NCBI RefSeq assembly: GCF_038023995.1
Contig: NZ_CP150660.1
Span: 3,656,501 to 3,720,500, forward strand
DNA: 64,000 nt
From: Polaribacter atrinae
GTDB lineage: Bacteria > Bacteroidota > Bacteroidia > Flavobacteriales > Flavobacteriaceae
Direction of reading: 5' to 3'
Position numbers and translations under genes: made by a program
The notes under the pieces: model-generated
Told to the model about the DNA's origin: nothing
What the model saw: the letters and a program-made list of their open reading frames with translations, nothing else
Databases searched by the model: none
In this document: positions 26,581-35,237 of the stretch, in pieces
Layout: each line of letters begins with the position of its first letter
How positions within the stretch are numbered: the stretch's first letter is position 1

Positions 26581-27078
26581 TTAAAATTTTAACAAACCTT
26601 TATCATTTTTAGCACTTAACAAGATACTTTTGTGTTTTTTGCCAATTTTAGATTTGATTAAATTTTGTTGTTCTGGAAAGTGCTTTGTTAAAACCTTATT
26701 GATGATTTCTATTTTTTCTAGTTGTTTAATATCTTCTATTTCTAGATAAAAATAAACCAAATCACCATCATATTCTTTACCGATGTAATTAAATGCTCTA
26801 GGAACATCATCAATTTTTAATTGCAGTTTTTCGTTTAGATATTTTATAAAATAAATATCATTGTTTTTTAATTCTTTCTTGGTGGTTAGTTGCAAGTCGA
26901 TATTGTAGTCTTTGTTTATGGCGAGTTCAATATCATCCATAAAGACATTCATGGTTATTTGAACAGCTTGCAATTCGCTTCTATATTCAATTTGAGTTAG
27001 GCTCAGATAATATTTGTGAGTAGAGAAGGAGAGAAGGGGAATTAAAAATAAAAGTAAAATAGTTTTTTTAGTATTCAT
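26581..27078 (-). CDS. DUF6702 family protein, exported
   Basis: A 165-residue protein with a hydrophobic N-terminus (MNTKKTILLLFLIPLLSFS) followed by the family-typical THKYYLSLTQIEYRSELQAVQ. DUF6702 proteins are Bacteroidota-specific and unexplained. The gene lies between M1 peptidases and CarboxypepD_reg-like genes, an arrangement seen repeatedly in flavobacteria. Gaps are 61 bp to the M1 gene and 29 bp to the preceding gene, consistent with one transcript. Confidence 0.78.
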   Translation of the reverse strand: MNTKKTILLLFLIPLLSFSTHKYYLSLTQIEYRSELQAVQITMNVFMDDIELAINKDYNIDLQLTTKKELKNNDIYFIKYLNEKLQLKIDDVPRAFNYIGKEYDGDLVYFYLEIEDIKQLEKIEIINKVLTKHFPEQQNLIKSKIGKKHKSILLSAKNDKGLLKF

Positions 27079-27107
27079 GCTGGATTTAAAACGATTATTT
27101 TGCCAAT

Positions 27108-27902
27108 TTACTCTTTTTTTATGATTTTTAAATATTGCACACTTTCTTTCTGAAATATTTTTATGAGTTCTAAAACCTTTCCTTCTTTATGAAGATCTTC
27201 AATACCTAAAGGGTTGCAGTATTCTAAAAAGTGAAAATAATTGTCTTTTGGAATCTCTAATTCCTCAAAGAAGAATTGTTCTCCAAGTTCTGATAGTATT
27301 TTATCCGGAACTTCTTTTTTTCGGTTTAACTCTTTACGTAATATTAGGTCTTTGTATTTAAAAGGAATTGAAGCGCTGCCGCCGCCACCTCCAAACGAAT
27401 TTGCAACCGTGCTAACAATTGGAGGTTTCATTCTTATGTTCGCATCAATTCTTGTGTCTACTAGTTTAAAATCGACTTTAGAAAAATCTAAGGTTTTTTG
27501 TAACAAAGAATCTTTTCTATCTGTTGGTACTTCTTTTATATCGACTCCTAATCTTCCTATTAAATGATGTTTTTTTAATTCGAATTCATCTAAAACAAAC
27601 GTATTTGTTCCCAATCTAATGGTAATAAATTTATTATTGATAATTTCTTTGCTTATTCTAAGTTTTCTGGTAATGTGCTGTACAGACGAAATTTGTAAAG
27701 AATCTCCTTCTTTAACATAGATTCTAAACAGTCCATCATCCGAAGAAAAAGTACCTTTATTAGTCTTTAGGTTGATGATGTTCACGTTTTTGACAGTACC
27801 TAAAGAGTCTACAACTTTACCAGAAATTAAGGTTTGCCTTTCTTGTGATAAAGTGGTATATGTTATAAAAAACAATAAAAATTGAAGTAAATTTTTTTCC
27901 AT
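27108..27902 (-). CDS. CarboxypepD_reg-like domain protein, exported (paralog 3)
   Basis: A 264-residue protein: signal peptide (about residues 1-20, ending TTLSQE), then a CarboxypepD_reg-like beta-sandwich (ISGKVVDSLGTVKNVNIINL, KGTFSSDDGLFRIYVKEGDS), then an FVLDEFELKKH transition and a C-terminal region of unknown fold with SANSFGGGGGS-like low complexity near residue 168. The N-terminal domain is like the regulatory plug extension of SusC/TonB receptors, but there is no barrel. It shares its whole architecture with the next two genes upstream. Confidence 0.75.
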   Translation of the reverse strand: MEKNLLQFLLFFITYTTLSQERQTLISGKVVDSLGTVKNVNIINLKTNKGTFSSDDGLFRIYVKEGDSLQISSVQHITRKLRISKEIINNKFITIRLGTNTFVLDEFELKKHHLIGRLGVDIKEVPTDRKDSLLQKTLDFSKVDFKLVDTRIDANIRMKPPIVSTVANSFGGGGGSASIPFKYKDLILRKELNRKKEVPDKILSELGEQFFFEELEIPKDNYFHFLEYCNPLGIEDLHKEGKVLELIKIFQKESVQYLKIIKKE

Positions 27903-27913
27903 CCACGCCTGTT

Positions 27914-28726
27914 TTATTCTTCTTTTATGATTTCTAAATAGGGGATACTTTCTTTTTGAAATATTTCTATAAGTTTTAAAACTTTATTTTCGTTATATAT
28001 TTTATCGAGATCTAAATAATCACAATAATCTAAAAAATGATAATACTTTTCCTTAGGGATTTTTAATTTTTCAAAGAAAAAATCTTCACCAAGTTCTAAT
28101 AATATTTTGTTTCCAAATGCTTTTTTACGGTCTAACTTTTCATCAAGTAATCTTGATTTTTCGAATTTTTTAGAAGAAAAAAGTCCACCTATTAGTCCTG
28201 CTGCATCAATTCCTGAATAAGAATTAGCAACCGTATTTACTACTTTAGATTTTGCTATGTCATTTGCATCAATCCTATGGTCTTTTATAGAAAAATCTAC
28301 GTTAGAAAAATCCATGTTACTTTTTAACAACGCAAATTTTTCATCAGTTGGTATGTTTTTAACGTCTACGGCTAACTTACCAACTAAATTATGTCTTTTT
28401 AATTCGAACTCATCTAAAACATAGGTATTGGGTTTTAGAACAACAATAAGTGCTTTATGTGCTATAATTTCTTTGGTAATCTTTATTTTTTGTGTGATGT
28501 GTTGTATCGATGAAACCCTTAAAGTGTCTCCTTTTGAAGCATAGATCTCAAACTTACCTGAATCAGAAGAAAATGTACCTTGATTGGTATTTAGATTGAT
28601 AATATTGGCGTTTTTTACAATGCCAAGAGAATCTAAAACTCTACTAGAAATTAAAGTCCCATTATTTTGAGACAAAGAGGGGAGTGTTATGATAAATAAG
28701 AAAATAGTAAGTAGTTTTTTTTCCAT
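27914..28726 (-). CDS. CarboxypepD_reg-like domain protein, exported (paralog 2)
   Basis: A 270-residue close paralog of the 27108 product. The signal peptide MEKKLLTIFLFIITLPSLSQ is followed by a CarboxypepD_reg-like domain (VLDSLGIVKNANIINLNTNQ, GTFSSDSGKFEIYASKGD), the YVLDEFELKRHNLVGKL block and a C-terminus ending in FQKESIPYLEIIKEE. It sits 11 bp from its neighbour. The pattern SGxFxI-x3-GD-x-L-x-(I/V)SSIQH is shared across the trio. Surface or periplasmic localisation is inferred; the function is unknown. Confidence 0.75.
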   Translation of the reverse strand: MEKKLLTIFLFIITLPSLSQNNGTLISSRVLDSLGIVKNANIINLNTNQGTFSSDSGKFEIYASKGDTLRVSSIQHITQKIKITKEIIAHKALIVVLKPNTYVLDEFELKRHNLVGKLAVDVKNIPTDEKFALLKSNMDFSNVDFSIKDHRIDANDIAKSKVVNTVANSYSGIDAAGLIGGLFSSKKFEKSRLLDEKLDRKKAFGNKILLELGEDFFFEKLKIPKEKYYHFLDYCDYLDLDKIYNENKVLKLIEIFQKESIPYLEIIKEE

Positions 28727-28735
28727 TCAATAAGG

Positions 28736-29518
28736 TTATTGGTTTGTTAAATAAAGTTCTTCCTCAACTATTCGTTTAGGAAATAGTTTACTTTCTCTCA
28801 TTAATAACTGAAGCACATCTAATTTATTTTCTCTCTTAAATACTCGAATGATATTTTTATCAATACAGTCATTTAAAAACTGATTGATATAGATTTTTTC
28901 AATTTTTAAGTCTGTGATAAAAAAGTCATCCGTAAAATAGTCTCTTACTTTTTTAAGTTCCGTATCTTCTAAAGCCATTTCCTTTAGTTGCTTTTCCCTT
29001 TTTGCATTTCCGTTTAATATATTTATTAAATTGTCTAAATTAACAGAGGCTCCAGATTGAAATTTTACGATAGATTTATCTTCCTTTGCTTTTACATTAG
29101 CATAAGGTAAATTTAAGGATGTTGCGTCTACGACGATACCATTATTAGGCAGTATTTCTGGATCTTGGTAAAAAATACTACGTTGTTTCTCTAATACCAT
29201 TTCTTTTAAAACAACTGTTTCTTCTTCTAATGGAATGCTTATTTTTTTAGTTAAAAGCATTTTGTCTGTAATAACAATATGCTTGTCTATATATTTTAAA
29301 TGAGAGTAATATAAAGTATCACCTTTTTTAACTGGTATTTCAAAAAAACCTTTGGTATTGGTAATCGTACCAACACTTGTATTTTGGTTAATGATATGAA
29401 CATCTGGAACAGACAAACTATCTAAAACAGTTTTACCAGTTAGGTTAGTTCTTTTTTCTTGAGCTTCTAAGGATAGAAAACTTATAAAAAAGGCAAGAAA
29501 AGTAATCGCTTTTGACAT
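28736..29518 (-). CDS. CarboxypepD_reg-like domain protein, exported (paralog 1)
   Basis: A 260-residue, more diverged member of the trio. The signal peptide MSKAITFLAFFISFLSLEAQ leads into LTGKTVLDSLSVPDVHIINQ, then GTITNTKGFFEIPVKKGDTL of the CarboxypepD_reg fold, then VVLKEMVLEKQ, and a C-terminal region with VKFQSGASVNLDNLINILNG. It is the first gene of the minus-strand cluster running to the M1 peptidases, divergent from pepE. It may act with the M1 peptidases at the outer membrane, but only proximity supports that. Confidence 0.72.
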   Translation of the reverse strand: MSKAITFLAFFISFLSLEAQEKRTNLTGKTVLDSLSVPDVHIINQNTSVGTITNTKGFFEIPVKKGDTLYYSHLKYIDKHIVITDKMLLTKKISIPLEEETVVLKEMVLEKQRSIFYQDPEILPNNGIVVDATSLNLPYANVKAKEDKSIVKFQSGASVNLDNLINILNGNAKREKQLKEMALEDTELKKVRDYFTDDFFITDLKIEKIYINQFLNDCIDKNIIRVFKRENKLDVLQLLMRESKLFPKRIVEEELYLTNQ

Positions 29519-29599
29519 TATTACAAAGTAAAGAGGTAGGTGTCTTAAAACTCTATTAAGAGAATTGTAAACTTGTGTTAAAAAGAAGGGATAAATTGT

Positions 29600-29607
29600 T
29601 ATTTTTG
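29600..29607 (+). promoter_or_regulatory. -7 promoter element directly before pepE
   Basis: TATTTTTG matches TAnnTTTG and ends only four bases before the pepE ATG at 29612, so the transcript would be leaderless or nearly so. Confidence 0.5.
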
Positions 29608-29611
29608 AAGT

Positions 29612-30313
29612 ATGAAAAAAATGATTATTGCAAGTACATCAACTGTACACGGAAGTAGCTATTTAGAATATTTATTACCCACTTTACAATTACATTTTAA
29701 AGGAGTTAAACAAATTGTATTTATTCCGTATGCAAGACCTAGTGGAATTACTTATGATGGTTATACTGCAATTGTAAAAAAAGCTTTTTCAAATATTAAT
29801 ATCGATGTAAAAGGAATCCATGAGTTTGACAATGCTAAAGAAGCAATTGGGACTTCTGAAGCTATTTTTACTGGAGGAGGAAATACTTTTGAGTTGGTCA
29901 ATCAATTATATAAAAACGATATTTTATCAATTTTAAAAGAAGTAATTGCCAAAGGTACACCTTATCTTGGTACAAGTGCCGGAAGTAACATTTGTGGTGT
30001 AAACATGAAGAATACCAATGATATGCCAATTGTGTATCCACCTAGTTTTACAACTTTAGGTTGTATTCCTTTTAATATAAATGCGCATTATTTAGATCCT
30101 ATTGAAGGTTCTACTCACATGGGAGAAACAAGAGAAACACGTATAAAAGAGTTTCATGTTTTTAATGAAACTGCAGTTTTAGGTCTACGAGAAGGAAGTT
30201 GGTTAGAAGTTAATAATGATGATATCTTTTTAAGAGGTAAATTGACTGCCCGTTTGTTTGAACAAAATAAGCAGCCAATAGAATTAAAAAGTGGGGGATT
30301 AATCAAATTTTAA
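29612..30313 (+). CDS. pepE: Dipeptidase E (S51 family)
   Basis: A 233-residue cytoplasmic peptidase that cleaves Asp-Xaa dipeptides. The nucleophile is the Ser of GTSAGSNI, with an FTGGGNTFELV oxyanion/active-site strand and the conserved NAHYLDP histidine. The size matches E. coli PepE. The gene is monocistronic and converges on the SDR gene with a 3-bp gap, so read-through transcription of the two could overlap. Confidence 0.88.
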   Translation: MKKMIIASTSTVHGSSYLEYLLPTLQLHFKGVKQIVFIPYARPSGITYDGYTAIVKKAFSNINIDVKGIHEFDNAKEAIGTSEAIFTGGGNTFELVNQLYKNDILSILKEVIAKGTPYLGTSAGSNICGVNMKNTNDMPIVYPPSFTTLGCIPFNINAHYLDPIEGSTHMGETRETRIKEFHVFNETAVLGLREGSWLEVNNDDIFLRGKLTARLFEQNKQPIELKSGGLIKF

Positions 30314-30316
30314 ATG

Positions 30317-31051
30317 CTATACCATAGCGTCGTTTGCGCCTATAATCTGACCGGAAATCCATTTAGATTCATCACTCGCTAAAAATAGAGCAACTTTAGC
30401 AATGTCAATTGGTTTTGCCAATCTGTTAAAAGCGTTCATTGCACTTAATTGTTCTATAAATTCAGGAGATTTTCCAGTTAAAAACAATTCTGTTTCAGTT
30501 GGTCCAGGAGCTAATGCGTTTACAGATATTCCTCTGCCAACCTCTTTAGAGAACACACGTGTTATTTGTTCTACAGCAGCTTTTGTTGCAGAATAAATGG
30601 AGTATGTAGGTAACATTAATTTCACTGTACTAGAAGAAATATTAATGATGTTTCCGTTATCAGCAAGTTTACTTTCTGCTTCTTGTAAAGTATTATAGAG
30701 GCCTTTTACATTTACGTTAAAGTGGGTGTCAAAATCTTGTTCTGTAATGTCTTTTAATTTTTTAGAAGTCATAACCCCTGCATTGTTTACAAGAATATCT
30801 ATTTTACCGAAAGTCTCAATGGTTTTGTCAAATAGATGCGTAACTTCTTTTCTTTTACTAATGTCTGCTTTTATTGCTATAGCTTCTCCACCGTTTGTAA
30901 TTATGGTATGAACGGTCTTGTTTGCTTCCTCTTCACTATTAGAATAATTAACAATTACTTTTGCTTTATTTTCTGCAAATAATAAGGCCATCTCTTTTCC
31001 TATTCCTTTAGAAGAACCTGTTATAATAACTACCTTGTTTTTTAGTTTCAT
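30317..31051 (-). CDS. SDR family oxidoreductase, FabG-like
   Basis: A 244-residue classical SDR with TGSSKGIG (residues 11-18), NNAGV, ISSS and YSIYSATKAAVEQ as Ser/Tyr/Lys active-site blocks, and ALAPGPTETELF near the substrate lid. It probably reduces a carbonyl with NAD(P)H. A TetR regulator is encoded 53 bp upstream on the same strand and both promoters carry the same palindromic operator, so this enzyme is likely induced by a ligand of that regulator, possibly its own substrate. Confidence 0.85.
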   Translation of the reverse strand: MKLKNKVVIITGSSKGIGKEMALLFAENKAKVIVNYSNSEEEANKTVHTIITNGGEAIAIKADISKRKEVTHLFDKTIETFGKIDILVNNAGVMTSKKLKDITEQDFDTHFNVNVKGLYNTLQEAESKLADNGNIINISSSTVKLMLPTYSIYSATKAAVEQITRVFSKEVGRGISVNALAPGPTETELFLTGKSPEFIEQLSAMNAFNRLAKPIDIAKVALFLASDESKWISGQIIGANDAMV

Positions 31052-31066
31052 TTTTTAGTTTTTTAA

Positions 31067-31085
31067 TAAAGATACTATGTAGTAT
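31067..31085 (-). promoter_or_regulatory. Promoter and TetR-type operator of the SDR gene
   Basis: ATACTATGTAGTAT at 31072-31085 is a palindrome (ATACTA and TAGTAT around TG). On the minus strand TATCTTTA at 31067-31074 is a one-mismatch -7 box overlapping the operator. A near copy lies before the regulator gene. Confidence 0.6.
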
Positions 31086-31104
31086 GTTTTTGTGTGAAAA
31101 AAAA

Positions 31105-31707
31105 TCATGCTTTTATATGATTGATGTATGTTGATAAACCTAACATAAATTGATCAATAATTTCGTCATTTTCATATAGTTTTCGAATTCCTCGGATGCC
31201 TTCAAAAGAGCTGATTAAATAGATTGCGGTAGATTTATTAGATATAGATTGATTGATAGAATTATCTTTTTTACCTCTTTCTATTAGCTGAATTAAGGCT
31301 GATTTCCATTCTTCAATAATATTTTTTAATGCAATTTGATAGACTTTCTCGGTGTCTCCAAGTTCATTTATAAAATTATTCATTGGGCAACCAGATTGCT
31401 TTTCTTGTATAGGAAAAGATTTAATTCTGTCTATAAAAGTAGATTTTAATATTTCTATTACATTACCCGAATTGTAGAGTGGAGAAATCATTGCATCATA
31501 AACTCTTTGTTGAATTTTTAGTTTAATAACAGCAAGACCTAATTCTTTTTTGTTTTTGTAATGGTGGTAAAAAGCTCCTTTAGTAAGCTGTGTTTTTACC
31601 ATTATTTTATCTACACTAGTTGCTTTAAAACCGTCTTTATAAAATAATTTAAAGGATTCATTAAGAATCAGTTCCTTGGTAAATTCTGACTTTTGTTTCT
31701 GTAACAT
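31105..31707 (-). CDS. TetR/AcrR family transcriptional regulator
   Basis: A 200-residue repressor-type protein. The N-terminal helix-turn-helix is at about residues 12-60, with KATSVDKIMVKTQLTKGAFY then HHYKNKKELGL, the standard TetR recognition helix region. The C-terminal ligand domain contains an SGCPMNNFINEL block typical of the TetR_C subfamily that controls short-chain dehydrogenases. It is likely autoregulated and also represses the SDR gene through the two matching operators. Confidence 0.88.
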   Translation of the reverse strand: MLQKQKSEFTKELILNESFKLFYKDGFKATSVDKIMVKTQLTKGAFYHHYKNKKELGLAVIKLKIQQRVYDAMISPLYNSGNVIEILKSTFIDRIKSFPIQEKQSGCPMNNFINELGDTEKVYQIALKNIIEEWKSALIQLIERGKKDNSINQSISNKSTAIYLISSFEGIRGIRKLYENDEIIDQFMLGLSTYINHIKA

Positions 31708-31711
31708 AAAT

Positions 31712-31740
31712 CAAAGTTAATAAAAAATACCAAGTAGTAT
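31712..31740 (-). promoter_or_regulatory. Promoter and operator of the tetR gene
   Basis: On the minus strand TAACTTTG (31712-31719) is an exact -7 box. ATACCAAGTAGTAT at 31727-31740 has the same half-site layout as the operator at 31072 (ATACyA, two bases, TAGTAT) and shares the following GTTTT. It lies in the promoter spacer, fitting autorepression. Confidence 0.6.
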
Positions 31741-31779
31741 GTTTTATTAACTTTAATTAACACTTAACTTATTTTAATG

Positions 31780-31824
31780 GAAATCAAATATCCTCTAGGT
31801 TGCGCCTAGAGGATATTTGATTTC
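31780..31824. terminator. Perfect 20-bp hairpin downstream of ribB
   Basis: GAAATCAAATATCCTCTAGG (31780-31799), TTGCG loop, CCTAGAGGATATTTGATTTC (31805-31824). It lies 42 bp after the ribB stop on the minus strand. No T-run follows on either strand, so it may be an mRNA end-protecting hairpin or an attenuating element rather than a simple terminator. Confidence 0.55.
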
Positions 31825-31865
31825 AAAATAAAAAATGTTGATTTTTATAATAGGCTATAAGGTTA

Positions 31866-33011
31866 TTAGTACCCTACGTAATCTACAATTTCTAACCCAT
31901 AACCAATCATACCAACACGTTTTGTTTGTTGTGTATTTGTTATTAATTTTAATTGACGGATGTTTAAATCGTGTAATATTTGTGCTCCAATTCCAAAATC
32001 TTTGTTATCCATTTTAATTGCAGGAGCTTTAATATTTCCGTTTTTTTGGTTCTCTTTTAAAACAGCCAATCTGGTTAATAGGTTCTGAGATTGATTTTGT
32101 TGATTTACAAATATAATAGCACCTTTACCTTCGTCATTTATCACCCTAAACATTTGGTCTAGTTTCTTGTCTGCATTGTTTGTTAACGTACCTAAAATAT
32201 CATTATTTACTAAAGTAGAGTTTACTCTTGTTAAAATAGGTTCGTCTTTAGACCAAGAACCTTTTGTTAAGGCAATATGTACTTGGTTGTTGGTAGTTTG
32301 TTGGTATGCTCTTAATCTAAAATCGCCAAATCTTGTTTGTAAATTAAAATCTTCTTTTATTTCAATTAAAGAATCATGCTCCATTCTGTAAGCAACTAAA
32401 TCTTCTATAGAAACAATTTTAATATCAAACTTTTTAGCAACTTCTAATAGTTGAGGTAAACGAGCCATGGTACCATCTTCGTTCATAATCTCAACAATAA
32501 CACCTGCTGGTTGTAACCCTGCTAAACGAGCAAAATCTATAGCAGCTTCTGTATGTCCTGTTCTTCTTAAAACACCACCTTCTTTAGCTATTAGAGGAAA
32601 AACATGTCCTGGTCTTGCTAAGTCAAAAGATTTAGTGTCTTTATCTACCAATGCTTTTATGGTTAAAGCTCTGTCTCCTGCAGAAATACCTGTGGTAACT
32701 CCTTTACCACGTAAATCTACAGAAACAGTAAAAGCTGTTTCCATTGGATCTGTGTTGTTATTAACCATAACGTGTAAGTCTAATTCTTTACAACGTGTTT
32801 CTGTTAATGGAGCACAAATTAAGCCTCTACCATGTGTTGCCATGAAATTAATCATTTCAGGAGTTACTTTTTCTGCTGCAGCTAAAAAATCACCTTCATT
32901 TTCCCTGTTTTCATCATCAACAACAATAATAATTTTACCGTTTCTTATGTCTTCAATTGCTGCTGAAATTGAATTTAATTCTGTACTTTTTTTAGTGTCT
33001 TGAACAGTCAT
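31866..33011 (-). CDS. ribB: 3,4-dihydroxy-2-butanone-4-phosphate synthase with degenerate GTP cyclohydrolase II domain
   Basis: A 381-residue RibBA-type fusion. The N-terminal DHBP synthase domain is intact: VDDENRENEGDF (31-42), HGRGLIC (60-66), RTGHTEAAIDFARLAG. The C-terminal GCH II domain has lost its zinc ligands: the canonical SECLTGD...CDCG region reads NSTLVNND...NNAD, with no cysteine. So it should make the ribulose-derived riboflavin precursor, while GTP hydrolysis must be done by another RibA. It is 6 bp after the LptF/G-family gene and probably ends a six-gene operon. Confidence 0.9.
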   Translation of the reverse strand: MTVQDTKKSTELNSISAAIEDIRNGKIIIVVDDENRENEGDFLAAAEKVTPEMINFMATHGRGLICAPLTETRCKELDLHVMVNNNTDPMETAFTVSVDLRGKGVTTGISAGDRALTIKALVDKDTKSFDLARPGHVFPLIAKEGGVLRRTGHTEAAIDFARLAGLQPAGVIVEIMNEDGTMARLPQLLEVAKKFDIKIVSIEDLVAYRMEHDSLIEIKEDFNLQTRFGDFRLRAYQQTTNNQVHIALTKGSWSKDEPILTRVNSTLVNNDILGTLTNNADKKLDQMFRVINDEGKGAIIFVNQQNQSQNLLTRLAVLKENQKNGNIKAPAIKMDNKDFGIGAQILHDLNIRQLKLITNTQQTKRVGMIGYGLEIVDYVGY

Positions 33012-33017
33012 AATATG

Positions 33018-34481
33018 TTATGCTTCTTTTTTTGAAAATATTTTTTGAAAAAAATTGATAATCGGTTGCGTTATGGCATCCATATTAAAAATCCCTTTGT
33101 CTTTTGTTGCTCTTCTTGTTAAAATAATACCTATTGGAACCATTATAAAAGCAGATACCCAAGAACCTAAAAAGGAGGTTATAGTGCTTTCTTCTGCTAA
33201 ATTTTTACCAAAAGTATTACTAAAAAAGTAGGTTACATATATGGCAATAGCTAAGATCATAGGCAAACCAAAACCACCTTTTCTAATAATTGAACCTAAT
33301 GGTGCTCCAATAAAAAAGAGAATTAAACAAGATAACGAAAATGAAATTCTATTATAATATTCAGTGTCGAAAAAGTTTAAGTTTTTTCTTTTGTATTTAA
33401 TAGATGTTTGGTTGTTTTTTATAGAGCTTAAAGTACGTTCTGTTTTTGTGGTTGCAGAGTTTAGAATATTGATTTTAGATTTTAAATCAAAATTCTCCAA
33501 TACATCAATATCAATGTTTTCAGACTTTAAAGAGTCTGGATACTTGTATAAATCTTTAGCTACCACAGTGGCATATAAGTTCTTAGATTTTAGTAATAAA
33601 GCTTCATCATAACTTGCTTTTAAATCGGGAATTGTATCACCTAATTGATTTAAACTAAGCATCATAAAGTTTTTGGTGTGATCTGTTTTACTTAAATCAC
33701 CATCTCCAGTAACAGAAGACATATCAATGTTAAATTCGTATTCTTTAAAGGTAGCGTTTGATGCCGCCATTTTTTTTCTTTGTAAATTCGTTTTGGCCGT
33801 TTTTACGTGTTCTTGATAGTAATAACCATCATAAAGAATAAAAGTCATATAACGACTTCCTTCTTCAGAGATAATCTTACCTCTTTCTGCGGTAATTACC
33901 TTTTGGTTCCCTTTTCCAGCTGTTAAATCGTAGATTAATACTTTTTTTAATAAACTTACTTCTTTTCCGTTTTTACCTTCTTCGTCAAATTTTTCATCAA
34001 ATTTAATTTGAAAACCAGGTAAATCACTATTAAAACTTCCTGCGACTAATGCAAGTGCTGGTTGTTTCTTTTTTATATTTAAATATAAATTCTTCTGCTT
34101 TAAAACCGCATAAGGATAAATATTGTTTAAAAATAAAAAGTTAATTCCACTAAGAATTAGAGTTAAGTAAACTAAAGGTCTAACCAAACGTTGTAAGGAA
34201 ATACCTGCAGATTTTGCTGCTGCAAATTCGTAGTTTTCACCTAAGGTACCCAATGCCATTATAGAAGATAAAAGAACTCCAATAGGCAATGCTTGTGGTG
34301 TAATAATTAAGGTAGAGTAGTATAAGAATTTTAATATAAAAGGCAAGCTAATTCCTTTACCTGCAATGTTTTCGAAGGTTTGCCATAATACTTGCATCAC
34401 CAAAACAAAAAGCACGATTAGAAATGTAGCTATAAAAGGAACTAAAAAGGTTTTTAGGATGTATCTATCTAAAATTTTCAT
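33018..34481 (-). CDS. LptF/LptG family permease
   Basis: A 487-residue YjgP/YjgQ family protein with six transmembrane helices: three at the N-terminus (about residues 15-35, 58-78, 100-118), a large periplasmic beta-jellyroll-like domain (about 125-370), and three at the C-terminus (about 385-460). It opens MKILDRYILKTFLVPFIATF, a strongly conserved start. With LptB and its partner permease it extracts lipopolysaccharide from the inner membrane for transport to the outer membrane. It lies directly after lolA, pairing LPS and lipoprotein trafficking genes. Confidence 0.9.
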   Translation of the reverse strand: MKILDRYILKTFLVPFIATFLIVLFVLVMQVLWQTFENIAGKGISLPFILKFLYYSTLIITPQALPIGVLLSSIMALGTLGENYEFAAAKSAGISLQRLVRPLVYLTLILSGINFLFLNNIYPYAVLKQKNLYLNIKKKQPALALVAGSFNSDLPGFQIKFDEKFDEEGKNGKEVSLLKKVLIYDLTAGKGNQKVITAERGKIISEEGSRYMTFILYDGYYYQEHVKTAKTNLQRKKMAASNATFKEYEFNIDMSSVTGDGDLSKTDHTKNFMMLSLNQLGDTIPDLKASYDEALLLKSKNLYATVVAKDLYKYPDSLKSENIDIDVLENFDLKSKINILNSATTKTERTLSSIKNNQTSIKYKRKNLNFFDTEYYNRISFSLSCLILFFIGAPLGSIIRKGGFGLPMILAIAIYVTYFFSNTFGKNLAEESTITSFLGSWVSAFIMVPIGIILTRRATKDKGIFNMDAITQPIINFFQKIFSKKEA

Positions 34482-34543
34482 CTAGGCAAAAGTAGTTTCT
34501 TATGATGAAATAAGCTACTAAATTTCTGTTAATTGGAAAATTA

Positions 34544-35200
34544 TTAATCTATTGAGAAGTTTAACTTTTTGTATTTAGCTTCATCAAATGAGAAATGATT
34601 ATTTGGTAAGGTTTGATTGCTTTTAAATTCAGTAATTGTAAAGGTTGTTTTAGAACCATTAGAACCTGTTTGAATTAACTTATAAATATGCTTTGTCTTT
34701 GCATCAATCGCTAATTCTACTTTTACAATATCAGATGCGCTATCTATTGGGCTTAAGGTAACTAATTGTATATTTCTACCTTTTAAGTTTTTTAAATCTC
34801 CCATTTCAAAATTATAACCTTCTTTGTAAAAAGTTAATAATTTAGAAGGATAAATAAAACCGTCATCACCACTCATATCTCCATCTGTAACTGTAATTTC
34901 TTTTTCGTCATTATTAATTACATATAATTTTTTACCATCAAAAATAAATTGATTCCCTAAGTAATTAAGGCTGTATTTTTCTCCGGATAACGTGATTTTC
35001 CCTCTAATTGGTGGCTCATCACCTTCCATTATACCTGCGTCTTCATTACTTAAGGTTTGACTAAAACTTATAGACATATTTTTATAAGCTCCCATTGTTG
35101 TAGAAACTTCATCTAAAAGAGATTTTGCTTTTTCTGCATTTTGTGAAAAAGTGATCGTTGTTAAAAATAAACTTAAAAATAAAATTGTTATTTTTTTCAT
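34544..35200 (-). CDS. LolA-like outer-membrane lipoprotein carrier
   Basis: A 218-residue periplasmic protein with a signal peptide (MKKITILFLSLFLTTITFSQ) and a LolA-type half-barrel. It should shuttle lipoproteins from LolCDE to the outer membrane. I place the start at 35200; the frame continues six codons upstream to 35218, but those codons come from a TTGTCATCTCGA repeat-like sequence and would precede the signal peptide. It is 37 bp after ftsK and 62 bp before the LptF/G-family gene. Confidence 0.85.
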   Translation of the reverse strand: MKKITILFLSLFLTTITFSQNAEKAKSLLDEVSTTMGAYKNMSISFSQTLSNEDAGIMEGDEPPIRGKITLSGEKYSLNYLGNQFIFDGKKLYVINNDEKEITVTDGDMSGDDGFIYPSKLLTFYKEGYNFEMGDLKNLKGRNIQLVTLSPIDSASDIVKVELAIDAKTKHIYKLIQTGSNGSKTTFTITEFKSNQTLPNNHFSFDEAKYKKLNFSID

Positions 35201-35237
35201 AATTATAATTCTTGTCATCTCGATTTCTGTAGAGATA

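Noticed and set aside
32467-33003. Long open frame on the plus strand opposite ribB
   Set aside because: It lies wholly antisense to a recognisable DHBP synthase, has no promoter or homology I recognise, and its composition mirrors the real gene.
33012-33017. FMN riboswitch before ribB
   Set aside because: Only 6 bp separate ribB from the LptF/G-family gene, leaving no room for an aptamer.
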